The notes under the pieces were generated by a model. It was not told the origin of the DNA and made no database searches. It saw only the letters and a list, made by a program, of their open reading frames with translations. The translations under genes were made by a program, and so were the position numbers. DNA of 22,244 bases from an uncultured Nitrososphaera sp. (GTDB taxonomy: Archaea > Thermoproteota > Nitrososphaeria > Nitrososphaerales > Nitrososphaeraceae), in assembly GCF_946478925.1 (NCBI RefSeq), contig NZ_CAMLDP010000024.1, forward strand, positions 1-22,244. The letters run 5' to 3'. Below, piece by piece: positions 1 to 6,291 of this stretch. Position 1 is the stretch's first letter, and every line of letters starts with the position of its first letter.

Positions 1-44
1 CGGTAGCGTAACTGCTTTTAATTTGTGTCCAACATGGACTTGAA

Positions 45-191
45 ATGAAGTCTCTCCACATCTACAAATGTTCATTGTGCGAAAAGGAAATCATGCTGAG
101 CAGGCCAATGGAAAAGTGTCTGTGCGGCTGCGGCAGGATGGAGGAGGTTCTATGTTCAAATTGTCAGATTGCGTGCAATACCTTCGCGTAA
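45..191 (+). CDS. Small zinc-ribbon protein, 48 aa
   Basis: This short ORF opens with ATG and ends with TAA. It encodes three cysteine clusters: CSLC near residue 9, CLCGC near residue 25 and CSNC near residue 37, with another Cys at 44. This spacing is typical of a small zinc ribbon that could bind nucleic acid or protein. An upstream ATG at 34 is out of frame and stops after four codons. An AT-rich stretch at about 16-23 could be a TATA box, but it sits close to the window edge. Function is unknown. It is one of about ten tiny Cys-rich genes in this window. Confidence 0.6.
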   Translation: MKSLHIYKCSLCEKEIMLSRPMEKCLCGCGRMEEVLCSNCQIACNTFA

Positions 192-223
192 TAACTGCCG
201 AAAAAAAGGCTCCGTACCCCTAC

Positions 224-625
224 CTAGACAAATGATTTTGGCAAGTTACCGCAGTTGGCTTGCTTGCAATCCTTGTCGGACATGTCTATTTCGCGGATTA
301 CAAAATCATTTCTTGGTATGTTGTACTTTTCAGAAAAGTAGGTAAGCATGTTCTGCTCCGCGCCCTCCTTTGTCTTTGTCACTCCTTCAATCGTGCAGAA
401 CCTCCACAGGTCGCCTTCGTCGCCGTCATGGAAGAGATCTCTGTCAAGTACCAGACTCTTGCGCTCGCCACGAAACCAGTACACGTAATGGAACTGGCCG
501 ACCTTGCTTTGCAAGTACTTTGGAATATTGAGTTGTGGCGGCAAGTTCCCTCTCATCCATTTGTCTCTGTCCATAGCCCACCACTGATGCAAGTGCTTTA
601 CGCAGATTATTTCTTCTGAGGGCAC
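224..625 (-). CDS. Hypothetical protein, 133 aa, last gene of minus operon
   Basis: I do not recognise the family. The reading frame opens with GTG at 625 and overlaps the end of the upstream gene by 19 bases, so translational coupling is likely. An ATG at codon 18 (574) is an alternative start. The protein is Trp- and Tyr-rich in its first half and mixed charge in the second, with no membrane segment. A CVKHLHQ stretch near the N-terminus and CKQANC near the C-terminus could bind metal, but this is weak. It is the fourth gene of the operon read from the TATA box near 2025. Confidence 0.7.
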   Translation of the reverse strand: MPSEEIICVKHLHQWWAMDRDKWMRGNLPPQLNIPKYLQSKVGQFHYVYWFRGERKSLVLDRDLFHDGDEGDLWRFCTIEGVTKTKEGAEQNMLTYFSEKYNIPRNDFVIREIDMSDKDCKQANCGNLPKSFV

Positions 626-951
626 TCGACCTTTTCACCGTGGTATTTCTCCAGATGCTCCTTCATCTCTTCATCTGACGCTGCGACGTGGCCGCAAAGA
701 GGACATTTTGACTTTAGGCAGTCCTCGACCATGCGCTTTCCCCTATCCAATCCCATGTCATAGTTGAGATACTTCGCTAACTCGTACTTGTCAATTATCT
801 TTTCTACGACGGGATATAGCAGGAACTTGTTTCCGCCGTCAGCCCTCTGCCACGCCACGAACAACGTTTGAAGAAAACCCGACTCCGCCGCGTCGAACTG
901 GTTAATCTCTACTGCTATATGACTGACTTCGGCGTACGTGTATTTGCTCAT
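607..951 (-). CDS. C2H2 zinc-finger protein, 114 aa
   Basis: The C-terminal quarter contains a classic C2H2 finger: CPLC at about residues 84-87 followed by a helix ending HLEKYH about 12 residues later. Single C2H2 fingers of this kind are common in archaeal virus and plasmid DNA-binding proteins. The first 75 residues form a mostly helical domain that I do not recognise. The ATG overlaps the upstream gene's stop as ATGA, which fixes the start and implies coupling. It is probably a nucleic-acid-binding accessory or regulatory protein. The finger is clear; the role is inference. Confidence 0.8.
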   Translation of the reverse strand: MSKYTYAEVSHIAVEINQFDAAESGFLQTLFVAWQRADGGNKFLLYPVVEKIIDKYELAKYLNYDMGLDRGKRMVEDCLKSKCPLCGHVAASDEEMKEHLEKYHGEKVECPQKK

Positions 952-1283
952 TTCTTTAGTGGGTCGTGGCCGACCGTGAACTTGCCACCATACACGCTCT
1001 CGGCAATCGAACCCTTGGCAATTTCAAGCGCCTCTTCAAAGCGCGCGTAATCCTCTTTGCTGAGGTTCTTTTTGCACGCATTCAGAAAGGTGTTTATCAT
1101 TCTTGCCAGGACGTACGGCTCTCTTTGGTTCTGTTCAATGAGAACCACCTGACCAAAAAAGTCGGTGGCCTCGTCATAGAACAGCAAGGCTGCGCTCCTT
1201 TTCTTTGCCTTCATCTTCTCCATGAGCGGCGTGACCTGAACCATCACTTCTGACAGTTCAGCACCTAATTCATCTCTGCTCAT
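948..1283 (-). CDS. Hypothetical helical protein, 111 aa
   Basis: The start is taken at the ATG at 1283, two bases after the stop of the upstream gene. The frame extends 13 codons further upstream to 1322, but that would overlap the upstream gene. The protein is predicted by eye to be alpha-helical, with Lys/Glu-rich segments, no cysteine cluster and no membrane span. I do not recognise a family. It is the second gene of the four-gene operon and is coupled through an ATGA overlap to the zinc-finger gene downstream. Confidence 0.72.
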   Translation of the reverse strand: MSRDELGAELSEVMVQVTPLMEKMKAKKRSAALLFYDEATDFFGQVVLIEQNQREPYVLARMINTFLNACKKNLSKEDYARFEEALEIAKGSIAESVYGGKFTVGHDPLKK

Positions 1284-1285
1284 CT

Positions 1286-1996
1286 TTACTTCATCGACTC
1301 GCGCACTTGCTCGATGTACCATGCCGCATCGTCAGGCGAAATCTGCTTGCCATTTGGAGCCTGAATCGAAACAGTTCCTTGGCCTGCGGCCGCATACGCC
1401 GGTATTTTTGCAGCCCAGTCGATTACGATGAGGCCACGCTGTAGCTTGTCTATCTTTTTGCTGACATCCTTGGCGTCAAATCCGTGATCCTTCAAGTATG
1501 TTGAAATGTTGTGTTTCTCACCGTTTCCGCCCTCCTTCTTTCCATGCAGCACAGAGATTTGGCTTCCGTACGCGACTATTCTACCAGGTTGTTTGCAGGT
1601 CGGACACATCTTTATTGGAATTCCCGACCCTCTGGGTCGTTGCGTCCAGCCTCCTCCTTTTTTTGAATTAACCTTCTCATGCTTCTTTGGCTTGGCACGA
1701 GACAAAATCTCTTGCGCGGATTCTTCAAATTGAAGTTTTTTCTTGCTGTTGCCGGTATCTCGCAGCGCGAAATACTCTAGGCCGTACTTGCAGGACATAA
1801 CCCCATCAGACGGCGCAATCTTCTGCGTCATCCACCCCATTTTGTTTATGTCCTTCACGATTTTTTCGTTGAGCTCTGGTGTTCTAAAAGTCAGAGCGAG
1901 TCCACTTGTTTCAAAAGTGATTTTTGGTTCTTGAACCTTTTGGTCTGCCAAGGATTTCAATAAACTTCCTATGGCTACTTCGTCCAGGCAAATCAT
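1286..1996 (-). CDS. Hypothetical protein with possible zinc-binding segment, 236 aa
   Basis: This is the first gene of the minus operon. The frame is open back to 2083, but the TATA box centred near 2025 would place transcription start close to 1998, so the ATG at 1996 (starting MICLDEV) fits a leaderless start. ATGs at 2011 and 2017 are alternatives. The central part is Lys-rich and basic, followed by CPTC and then two His residues (LHG and KHN) that may form a zinc site. The N-terminal 90 residues look like a mixed alpha/beta domain. I do not recognise the family. Nucleic-acid binding is plausible from the basic linker and CxxC but not shown. Confidence 0.75.
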   Translation of the reverse strand: MICLDEVAIGSLLKSLADQKVQEPKITFETSGLALTFRTPELNEKIVKDINKMGWMTQKIAPSDGVMSCKYGLEYFALRDTGNSKKKLQFEESAQEILSRAKPKKHEKVNSKKGGGWTQRPRGSGIPIKMCPTCKQPGRIVAYGSQISVLHGKKEGGNGEKHNISTYLKDHGFDAKDVSKKIDKLQRGLIVIDWAAKIPAYAAAGQGTVSIQAPNGKQISPDDAAWYIEQVRESMK

Positions 1997-2019
1997 CGCC
2001 AAGAGCAACATGGTCATGT

Positions 2020-2031
2020 TATATATTTTTT
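2020..2031 (-). promoter_or_regulatory. TATA box of the 224-1996 operon
   Basis: The minus strand reads AAAAAATATATAAC here, a strong archaeal TATA box. It lies about 27 bases before the ATG at 1996. The shared downstream motif seen at other promoters is absent. Confidence 0.6.
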
Positions 2032-2122
2032 CAGTGGGAGGGGAGAAAAGTACGGAAAACCCCTCCCACCGATGATGAATCATGCTATGGCTTTGTGTCT
2101 GGTGTCTTATGCAGTAGCGAGT

Positions 2123-2392
2123 TTAAGGACCTACTAACAAGTCGCGGCCAGCCTTCATCACAAGCGGGATTGACGCGTAGGTCATGCCTGTTGTGACGCT
2201 TGCCCCCTCGTCTGTCCTTGCCATCTTGCTACCTATGACAGAGAGTGCGAGGAGTGAAAAGCGAGCTATGGCCTTGGCGTTCTCTTGCGACTTGTTTGCC
2301 GGGTTTTCAGGCATACCAAATTCAGCGCCGGAAACCAAAAGCGCGCCGAATAGACCCTGTATTTTCTCTGACTGTTGAACTGTGACCGTCAT
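2123..2392 (-). CDS. Small membrane protein, 89 aa (paralogue family, member A)
   Basis: This small protein has a hydrophobic N-terminal segment (QGLFGALLVSG, about residues 12-22), a second one (ARFSLLALSVIG, about 43-54) and a C-terminal segment MTYASIPLVMKAGRDLL. The last matches the C-termini of the proteins encoded at 2631-2921 and 8841-9296, so the three form a family within this window. Small multi-span proteins of this sort are common virion components in membrane-containing or spindle-shaped archaeal viruses, but I cannot assign it to a named family. It is preceded by a TATA box and the shared downstream promoter motif. The leader would be about 10 bases. Confidence 0.75.
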   Translation of the reverse strand: MTVTVQQSEKIQGLFGALLVSGAEFGMPENPANKSQENAKAIARFSLLALSVIGSKMARTDEGASVTTGMTYASIPLVMKAGRDLLVGP

Positions 2393-2402
2393 GCTATATT
2401 AC

Positions 2403-2432
2403 CGCCGACACCGAAACATGCAGCTATTTAAG
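2403..2432 (-). promoter_or_regulatory. Class A promoter for the 89-aa membrane protein
   Basis: On the minus strand a TATA element CTTAAATA (2425-2432) is followed by CATGTTTCGGTGTCGGCG (2403-2420). This TATA-plus-motif arrangement recurs at about twelve genes in the window. Confidence 0.6.
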
Positions 2433-2474
2433 TTTTGAAGGAAAGGCGCGTCAGGAGATACTTTCATCATCATC

Positions 2475-2505
2475 TGCTACTACCGACCGGATGATAGTAG
2501 TAGCA
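2475..2505. repeat. Inverted repeat, 9-bp arms
   Basis: The arms TGCTACTAC (2475-2483) and GTAGTAGCA (2497-2505) are perfect complements around a 13-base loop. It lies just beyond the stop of the 24-aa ORF on the minus strand, so it may be a transcript-end structure or an operator. Confidence 0.5.
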
Positions 2506-2508
2506 TCA

Positions 2509-2583
2509 TTATGTCCCACAACTTGACAGAACAAGAACTACGGTGACGACAGCTAAAAGACCAAGTTCCCTCATCCGCGCCAT
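2509..2583 (-). CDS. Candidate single-span mini-protein, 24 aa
   Basis: The ORF encodes a short basic N-terminus (MARMRE), about 14 hydrophobic residues (LGLLAVVTVVLVL) and then SSCGT, like a minimal transmembrane peptide or lipobox-like tail. The TATA element (minus strand TATAATTA, about 2605-2612) is about 26 bases before the ATG, which fits a leaderless transcript. The sequence between (AATTTCCGAAGGGCAGGC) resembles the shared promoter motif. It sits between two related membrane-protein genes on the same strand. Its very short length makes the call tentative; conservation in related elements would decide it. Confidence 0.42.
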   Translation of the reverse strand: MARMRELGLLAVVTVVLVLSSCGT

Positions 2584-2630
2584 GCCTGCCCTTCGGAAAT
2601 TGTGTAATTATACATGTCGCGCGGCGCGCG

Positions 2631-2921
2631 TCATTGAAGGTCGCGGTTTGTCACCAGGTCCACCGAATATTTCAAAACAAGTGGAATTGACGCGTACGTG
2701 GAGGCAGTCGAGTATCCGTCAAAGGGTGTCTTTTCCTTTAGCTTCTTTTTTGAGATGAGACAGTAGGCACCGGAAGTCAGCAGGATAAAGCTGGCGCTCC
2801 ACAACTGCTCCTTTTTGTTCTGTCTTGGATTTGAGAGGTCAGACGACCCCAGAATGTCGGCAGCAGTGTCAGCTGCCGCAACTACGGTCGCGCCTAGAAA
2901 TCCCTCAAGTGTTATTGGCAT
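2631..2921 (-). CDS. Small membrane protein, 96 aa (paralogue family, member B)
   Basis: The start is taken at ATG 2921 (MPITLEG), not the further-upstream ATG at 2981. The TATA box and shared motif lie between the two, and the protein then aligns from its first residues with the one encoded at 8841-9296 (MPITLEGF against MKISLEGL). It has a small-residue-rich first helix (ATVVAAADTAADIL), a second hydrophobic helix (SASFILLTSGAYCLI), a Lys-rich loop, and the family C-terminus TYASIPLVLKYSVDLV. It is probably a virion or cell membrane protein of the element. Confidence 0.78.
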   Translation of the reverse strand: MPITLEGFLGATVVAAADTAADILGSSDLSNPRQNKKEQLWSASFILLTSGAYCLISKKKLKEKTPFDGYSTASTYASIPLVLKYSVDLVTNRDLQ

Positions 2922-2925
2922 ATAC

Positions 2926-2975
2926 GTCGCAGGTCGAAACAAACCTGTTATTAAGAAGTATGTTTCGTGGTCGGC
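2926..2975. promoter_or_regulatory. Bidirectional class A promoter with shared TATA box
   Basis: A single near-palindromic element, TTATTAAG (2948-2955), lies 27-30 bases from both the minus-strand ATG at 2921 and the plus-strand ATG at 2980. Each side carries the shared motif facing outward: TTTGTTTCGACCTGCG on the minus strand (2928-2943) and TATGTTTCGTGGTCGGC on the plus strand (2959-2975). Both genes would be leaderless. Confidence 0.65.
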
Positions 2976-2979
2976 CGAC

Positions 2980-3255
2980 ATGAGTGCTTACTACATCAAG
3001 TACCCTAACAACAAAAGCGACAAGGTATCTGTCGTTAGGAAAAAGCCAACGTCAGGAGGCAAAAAATACGGATTCGCAGAGGGTCCGTTTCACACGATAA
3101 AGTCTGTGATAACCAGACTAAACCACATGAGAGTGCCTGACGTGCAGCGACCAAAGAAATTCATCAACGCAAGCATAGCCTACATCGTAAAGAGCAAAAG
3201 GAGAAGGTCAGGCAAGCGCAGAAAGAGAGGCGGAAGGAGAAAGGGAAGAAAATAG
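2980..3255 (+). CDS. Basic protein with Lys/Arg tail, 91 aa
   Basis: The start at ATG 2980 (MSAYYIKY) is about 28 bases after the shared TATA box; the frame upstream of it overlaps the divergent gene. The first 70 residues look like a small alpha/beta domain. The last 20 are almost all Lys, Arg and Gly, typical of a nucleic-acid-binding tail. A run AAAA directly precedes the TAG stop. The -1 frame downstream is open, basic and coding-like, so the product may also exist as a longer frameshifted form. Role unknown; packaging or nucleic-acid binding is an inference from charge. Confidence 0.7.
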   Translation: MSAYYIKYPNNKSDKVSVVRKKPTSGGKKYGFAEGPFHTIKSVITRLNHMRVPDVQRPKKFINASIAYIVKSKRRRSGKRRKRGGRRKGRK

Positions 3256-3383
3256 CGGTCAATCCTTGGGCTATAGCGCACATCATACAGCGCAATTGGG
3301 AGGCCAAGCACGGCCGCAAGATGTCGAGGCGCAAGTACGAGTCTATCGTCATGCGGGTAAAGGAGCAGTACGGGCTGATATGA
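3252..3383 (+). CDS. Probable -1 frameshift extension of the basic protein (about 43 codons)
   Basis: The frame contains VNPWAIAHIIQRNWEAKHG and, after a short basic stretch, KYESIVMRVKEQYGL. This pattern (NPWAI ... KYE..V..VK...G) resembles, from memory, a short motif found in many archaeal and phage proteins of unknown role. The frame has no good start codon upstream except an internal ATG at 3321, which would leave only 20 residues. Slippage of the AAA codon at 3250-3252 back by one base on the AAAA run, just before the TAG, joins the two frames. Its stop overlaps the next ATG as ATGA, supporting real translation. A sequencing error or a recent frameshift mutation is the main alternative. 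Confidence 0.5.
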   Translation: MAVNPWAIAHIIQRNWEAKHGRKMSRRKYESIVMRVKEQYGLI

Positions 3384-3517
3384 TTCGCGAAAAGCACCAG
3401 CACTACGCGACAGGCCATGACTCCAAGAACAGGGGTAAACTCTACCCCTGTCCTTCCCGCAACTGCTGCCTGTGGCCTGCCTGGAACATGAACGGAGAAA
3501 GGCTCAAGAACTTTTAA
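3380..3517 (+). CDS. Small Cys-containing protein, 45 aa
   Basis: The ATG overlaps the stop of the preceding frame as ATGA, which sets the start. The peptide is rich in His, Lys and Arg in its first half. It contains CPSRNCC followed by LWPAW, a possible but incomplete zinc site. No family is recognised. It probably belongs to the same transcript as the basic protein upstream, ending before the class A promoter at 3524. Confidence 0.5.
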   Translation: MIREKHQHYATGHDSKNRGKLYPCPSRNCCLWPAWNMNGERLKNF

Positions 3518-3523
3518 ACAAAG

Positions 3524-3553
3524 TTAATTAGGTCGCTTTTTTCAGGCCGATGC
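3524..3553 (+). promoter_or_regulatory. Class A promoter for the FkbM methyltransferase
   Basis: The TATA-like TTAATTA (3524-3530) is followed by CTTTTTTCAGGCCGATGC (3536-3553), matching the motif variants before 9296 and 10201. It is 26-30 bases before the TTG start at 3557, consistent with a leaderless transcript. Confidence 0.5.
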
Positions 3554-3556
3554 AGA

Positions 3557-4258
3557 TTGCCAGAAGTATCAATCCGCGGAGGCTCTGTGACCTATAGGTA
3601 CGATGTCCTACCGGGGTCGAGCTTTTGGCAATCTTTCATAACTCACCGGGTCAGAGAGCGAACGCTGAGAGATGCCTGGTTCTACCCGTACATCAACAAG
3701 GAAAGCGTGATCATCGACGTAGGGGCCGCGTACGGGAGCTGGTCTATACCTGGAGCGATACTTGGCGGCCATGTCTATTCGTTTGAGCCTCGACCAGCGA
3801 TATACGACAACCTAGTTCACAACTTTGAGATTAACGGCCTGAAAAACTATACCGCAATAGAGATGGCTGTGTCTGACCACGACTCGACTGCGACAATGTG
3901 CAACGCGCACAATTCAAGCACCATCAAAGAAGGCCAAGAGCACGTTCTTTGCTCTAGCACGTTTGAAGTGCCGGTCACCACCATAGACACCATCGTAGAA
4001 AATCAAAAGATCCCAAGGGTAGACTACATCAAGGTCGATGCAGAGGGGGTCGAGCTGGAAGTGCTCAAAGGTGCTGCAAGGACAATTGAGAGGTTCCACC
4101 CGTACATTCTCGTTGAGAACCATCTGGGTCATGGCACTAGCGAGCAGGAGGTAAAGGATTTTGTGCGCTCTGTTCATGACCTCTACTCGACAATCACGCA
4201 GTCATTTGGGATATTTACCAGCAAGAGGACTCATACGTTCTTTATTCCTGTCTCGTGA
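3557..4258 (+). CDS. FkbM-family SAM-dependent methyltransferase, 233 aa
   Basis: The protein has the Rossmann-type SAM-binding motif VIIDVGAAYGSWS (about residues 51-63). This is followed by SFEPRP (75-80), whose acidic residue usually contacts the SAM ribose, and YIKVDAEGVELEVLKG (157-172), the hallmark of the FkbM/Methyltransf_21 family. Length is near the family norm. Members usually O-methylate sugars or small metabolites. In a virus this could modify surface glycans on the particle or host, which is inference. The frame opens at TTG 3557; the ATG at 3550 is out of frame. The class A promoter groups it with the presumed structural genes. Confidence 0.88.
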   Translation: MPEVSIRGGSVTYRYDVLPGSSFWQSFITHRVRERTLRDAWFYPYINKESVIIDVGAAYGSWSIPGAILGGHVYSFEPRPAIYDNLVHNFEINGLKNYTAIEMAVSDHDSTATMCNAHNSSTIKEGQEHVLCSSTFEVPVTTIDTIVENQKIPRVDYIKVDAEGVELEVLKGAARTIERFHPYILVENHLGHGTSEQEVKDFVRSVHDLYSTITQSFGIFTSKRTHTFFIPVS

Positions 4259-4279
4259 CAGAGCTAGAAAGACTTAAGC

Positions 4280-4402
4280 GCAGGGGTGTGGTATCAATGC
4301 CACTTCCAATCATCATCCATGTGGTGATGTCAGTAAGCGGTCATGCGGTGCATGTTATTTCATGCGCAGGTAGGTTGCAAAGCCTACCCGCCACACCCCT
4401 GC
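4280..4402 (+). ncRNA. Candidate structured RNA with 12-bp closing stem
   Basis: A perfect 12-bp helix pairs GCAGGGGTGTGG (4280-4291) with CCACACCCCTGC (4391-4402). Inside are smaller hairpins: CATCA/TGATG (4311-4315 with 4325-4329), GCATG/CATGC (4350-4354 with 4361-4365) and GGTAGG/CCTACC (4369-4374 with 4383-4388). An alternative hairpin GTGGTA/TGCCAC (4288-4293 with 4298-4303) competes with the closing stem. No convincing protein is encoded: a GTG-initiated frame from 4255 is composed largely of these repeats. It may be a stand-alone RNA or a structured 3' end of the methyltransferase transcript. I cannot match it to a known RNA family. Confidence 0.55.
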
Positions 4403-4413
4403 AATGGGTGTCT

Positions 4414-4450
4414 GGCTGCCGGCTCCAAAAGAGCCGCAGCCAATTCTTTT
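4414..4450 (+). terminator. Strong hairpin with downstream T-rich tract
   Basis: GGCTG-C-CGGCTC (4414-4425) pairs with GAGCCGCAGCC (4431-4441) around a CAAAA loop, giving 11 bp with one bulged C. AATTCTTTT follows. It ends the plus-strand methyltransferase/RNA unit and abuts the stop codon of the convergent gene. Confidence 0.65.
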
Positions 4451-4565
4451 AGACGTCCAGGACCTTTTCTTTCACTGACTGCTCGCACTTTTTGCAGTAC
4501 CAGTAGTTGTTAAACTCAGTCATGTCGATAAGGGTCATCTCGAGGCCGCAGTCCTTGCACTTCAT
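4449..4565 (-). CDS. Zinc-ribbon mini-protein, 38 aa
   Basis: The ORF encodes MKCKDCGLEM at the start and WYCKKCEQS about 20 residues later, a complete four-Cys zinc ribbon. It starts one base after the stop of the upstream gene, which fixes the ATG at 4565. It is the last gene of a five-gene minus operon of tiny proteins. The expected role is nucleic-acid or protein binding; nothing more can be said from sequence. Confidence 0.7.
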   Translation of the reverse strand: MKCKDCGLEMTLIDMTEFNNYWYCKKCEQSVKEKVLDV

Positions 4566-4566
4566 T

Positions 4567-4776
4567 TCATTGCCCTTGAGTCACTATATCCAAGAAAATC
4601 CTCGAAAGTTCATCTCTGTCCTTGTTTGCAGCGGCCCGGTCGACCATAGCGCCGTGCGTGTCGCACATCTCGAACATCTCCTTCTGGTGGTTGATGACGC
4701 AGCCGCATGGAAACTCCTCATTCACTCTTGCCGTACCTCGGCCTTCGCTGATTTCAGTGTCAAGCCATTTTATCAT
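4567..4776 (-). CDS. Small protein with possible zinc site, 69 aa
   Basis: The central segment CGCVINHQ followed by MCDTHG about nine residues later offers Cys, Cys, His, Cys and His ligands, so a small zinc site is plausible. The remainder is helical and charged. The ATG overlaps the upstream stop as ATGA, indicating translational coupling. Family not recognised. Confidence 0.68.
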   Translation of the reverse strand: MIKWLDTEISEGRGTARVNEEFPCGCVINHQKEMFEMCDTHGAMVDRAAANKDRDELSRIFLDIVTQGQ

Positions 4777-5033
4777 TTTTTCTTTCTCTTCTCGAAAAAG
4801 TCTGCAAGCATGTGTATATGAATCTCGTCAGAACGTTCTATTTCCTCTACCTGCTCCGGGTCGAGCTCATCCCTTGAAACCAAACTCCAAAATCTTTCAA
4901 GCGCCCCTTCTCTATACCACCTTTTGACCATATCGCGAGCCTGATTTTTGCAATGATCACACGTTGTCATGCCATCCTCTGTTGTCAAGGGTAGACTTTT
5001 CGACCCACATCTACCGCATCTTTCGCTATACAT
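4773..5033 (-). CDS. Zinc-ribbon protein, 86 aa
   Basis: CGRCG near residue 6 and CDHC near residue 25 form an N-terminal four-Cys zinc ribbon resembling those of archaeal DNA-binding and transcription-related proteins. A charged helical region follows, ending in a Lys-rich tail. The start overlaps the upstream stop as TAATG, and the stop overlaps the next ATG as ATGA. This is the second gene of the operon from the divergent promoter at 5289-5298. Confidence 0.75.
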   Translation of the reverse strand: MYSERCGRCGSKSLPLTTEDGMTTCDHCKNQARDMVKRWYREGALERFWSLVSRDELDPEQVEEIERSDEIHIHMLADFFEKRKKK

Positions 5034-5263
5034 TATTCCTTCGCCCTCAAAAGCAGTCTAGCCCAGAATCCCGGAGGCTTGCATTTTTTGCATTGACACT
5101 TGTGGCCGTGCATCATCATCTTCTTCTTCCTTTTGCTGCCGCCGTGTTTTTTCTTTTTGCTATTGGAAGTTGAGGCCTTGGCCTTGTGGCCGTACCTGAA
5201 CCTTGGGTGCATGGTTTCTAGATAATCGGTATATCTCGGAGTCGTAGTTCCACTGCCGCCCAT
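5033..5263 (-). CDS. Very basic small protein with CxCxxC, 76 aa
   Basis: The middle is dominated by Lys, Arg, His and Met (about residues 34-54), followed by KCQCKKCK, a compact cysteine cluster, and a Trp/Leu-containing tail. The composition suggests nucleic-acid binding. The ATG at 5263 lies about 30 bases from the TATA box shared with the divergent gene at 5323, consistent with a leaderless start. First gene of the 5263-4449 operon. Confidence 0.7.
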   Translation of the reverse strand: MGGSGTTTPRYTDYLETMHPRFRYGHKAKASTSNSKKKKHGGSKRKKKMMMHGHKCQCKKCKPPGFWARLLLRAKE

Positions 5264-5288
5264 CTTGACATTCTCTCAGAGTATCGCA

Positions 5289-5298
5289 TGTTTATATC
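5289..5298. promoter_or_regulatory. Shared TATA box between divergent leaderless genes
   Basis: TTTATATC sits about 28-31 bases from both the minus ATG at 5263 and the plus GTG at 5323. No second TATA element is obvious. The class A motif is absent on both sides. Confidence 0.5.
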
Positions 5299-5322
5299 CA
5301 TTGTCAAACAGCAGGACAGGCC

Positions 5323-5640
5323 GTGAAAAGGAAAGCTACTCCCCTCGACCATCAGCGGCAGGACGGAAAAGCTGTCCTAAGCGTGCTTGTCAGGCAGCAG
5401 GTCGAGGAGCAGAACTTGCACCGGAAATACATAATGACCTTTGAGCCGAAAAACATGGTCGACGCCAAAAACATCGTTGAAGAGTTGCGTGTTTTGGTGA
5501 CGTACCTCGAGCAGGCCAGGAGGGGAGATGCAGAGCACGCAAAAGAGATGTACGAGCGAGAAAAGGCGCATCTGGATGCCCTGCTCGACCTGCGAGGCCG
5601 AGTTGAAAAGCTGGAAAAGACACTAGCTAGTCGTCAATGA
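5323..5640 (+). CDS. Coiled-coil protein, 105 aa
   Basis: The frame opens with GTG. After a basic N-terminus of about 20 residues, residues 40-105 are a long charged helix with heptad-like Leu/Val spacing (LRVLVTYLEQ, LDALLDLRGRVEKLEKTL). This predicts a coiled coil and probable oligomerisation. I do not recognise a family. Its promoter is shared with the divergent zinc-protein operon, and its stop overlaps that of the convergent regulator by seven bases. Confidence 0.72.
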   Translation: MKRKATPLDHQRQDGKAVLSVLVRQQVEEQNLHRKYIMTFEPKNMVDAKNIVEELRVLVTYLEQARRGDAEHAKEMYEREKAHLDALLDLRGRVEKLEKTLASRQ

Positions 5641-6266
5641 ATTTCCACGATGTTACCCATCTGGTCGAGGTCTTTTAGGATGCTGTTGTTGTAAAGTATG
5701 TTAAGCCACTTGCGCACCGTCCTGTCGTCGTAGCCGCGCAATTCTTCTATCGCCTGAACTATGAGGCGCTTTGGAGCCTGTTTGATATTCATAGGCGAGG
5801 ACACCATGCCCTGCGGGTTGTACTCTTTGCTCTCGTACAGCCAGACCAGAATTTTGTTACGTAAAGTGCGAGCTTTGTTGCTAGGGTTCTGTTTATTAAT
5901 AATCGTGTTCACAGGAGGCTGTGCATCAAATTTGCCGGTCAGCTCGTACGGCGTGTTCAGCAGGCCGTGCGCAGGCGTGCCGCGGTTAGCAACCGGCGTC
6001 GGTTTGTGCGCGTTTGTGTGTGCAGGGTTGGTTTTTGACTTGTCGGAATACGGACCTTCTTCAAATCGCTCCTGCGCCCTTTGCAGAGCCGTTTTGCCGG
6101 CGATGTAATAGCGCATGGCCTCCTCCATTTCGCTGCTGTACAAGCCCTTTTCGTAGCCACCGTGCATGTCCTCTACAAACTTGCGAAAAGTCTTCCAAAG
6201 TTCCTCATCGAGCTTTAGCTTTACCTGTTTCCGTTTCCCGTCCTCGTCAACAAGCTCTCCCGACAC
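5634..6266 (-). CDS. Putative DNA-binding regulator, 210 aa
   Basis: The first 60 residues (KQVKLKLDEELWKTFRKF followed by a helix ending EEAMRYYI) resemble an extended ribbon-helix-helix domain: one beta strand then two helices. A Pro/Asn/Thr-rich linker follows (about 75-125). The C-terminal 80 residues look like a helical, possibly winged-helix domain (DDRTVRKWLNILYNNSIL). The frame opens with GTG at 6266. Direct repeats of CGGTATT overlap its TATA box, which suggests autoregulation. It could also be a partition or replication-associated protein. Confidence in DNA binding is moderate. Confidence 0.7.
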   Translation of the reverse strand: MSGELVDEDGKRKQVKLKLDEELWKTFRKFVEDMHGGYEKGLYSSEMEEAMRYYIAGKTALQRAQERFEEGPYSDKSKTNPAHTNAHKPTPVANRGTPAHGLLNTPYELTGKFDAQPPVNTIINKQNPSNKARTLRNKILVWLYESKEYNPQGMVSSPMNIKQAPKRLIVQAIEELRGYDDRTVRKWLNILYNNSILKDLDQMGNIVEIH

Positions 6267-6291
6267 TATTCCCCGTAACGTACAACCAAAC

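Noticed and set aside
2631..2981. Longer start at 2981 for the 96-aa membrane protein
   Set aside because: The TATA box and promoter motif lie inside that extension, and the shorter form aligns from its first residues with its paralogue.
4255..4452. GTG-initiated 65-codon frame overlapping the methyltransferase stop as GTGA
   Set aside because: The overlap is attractive, but the frame consists mainly of the inverted repeats of the structured RNA and ends in the terminator hairpin.
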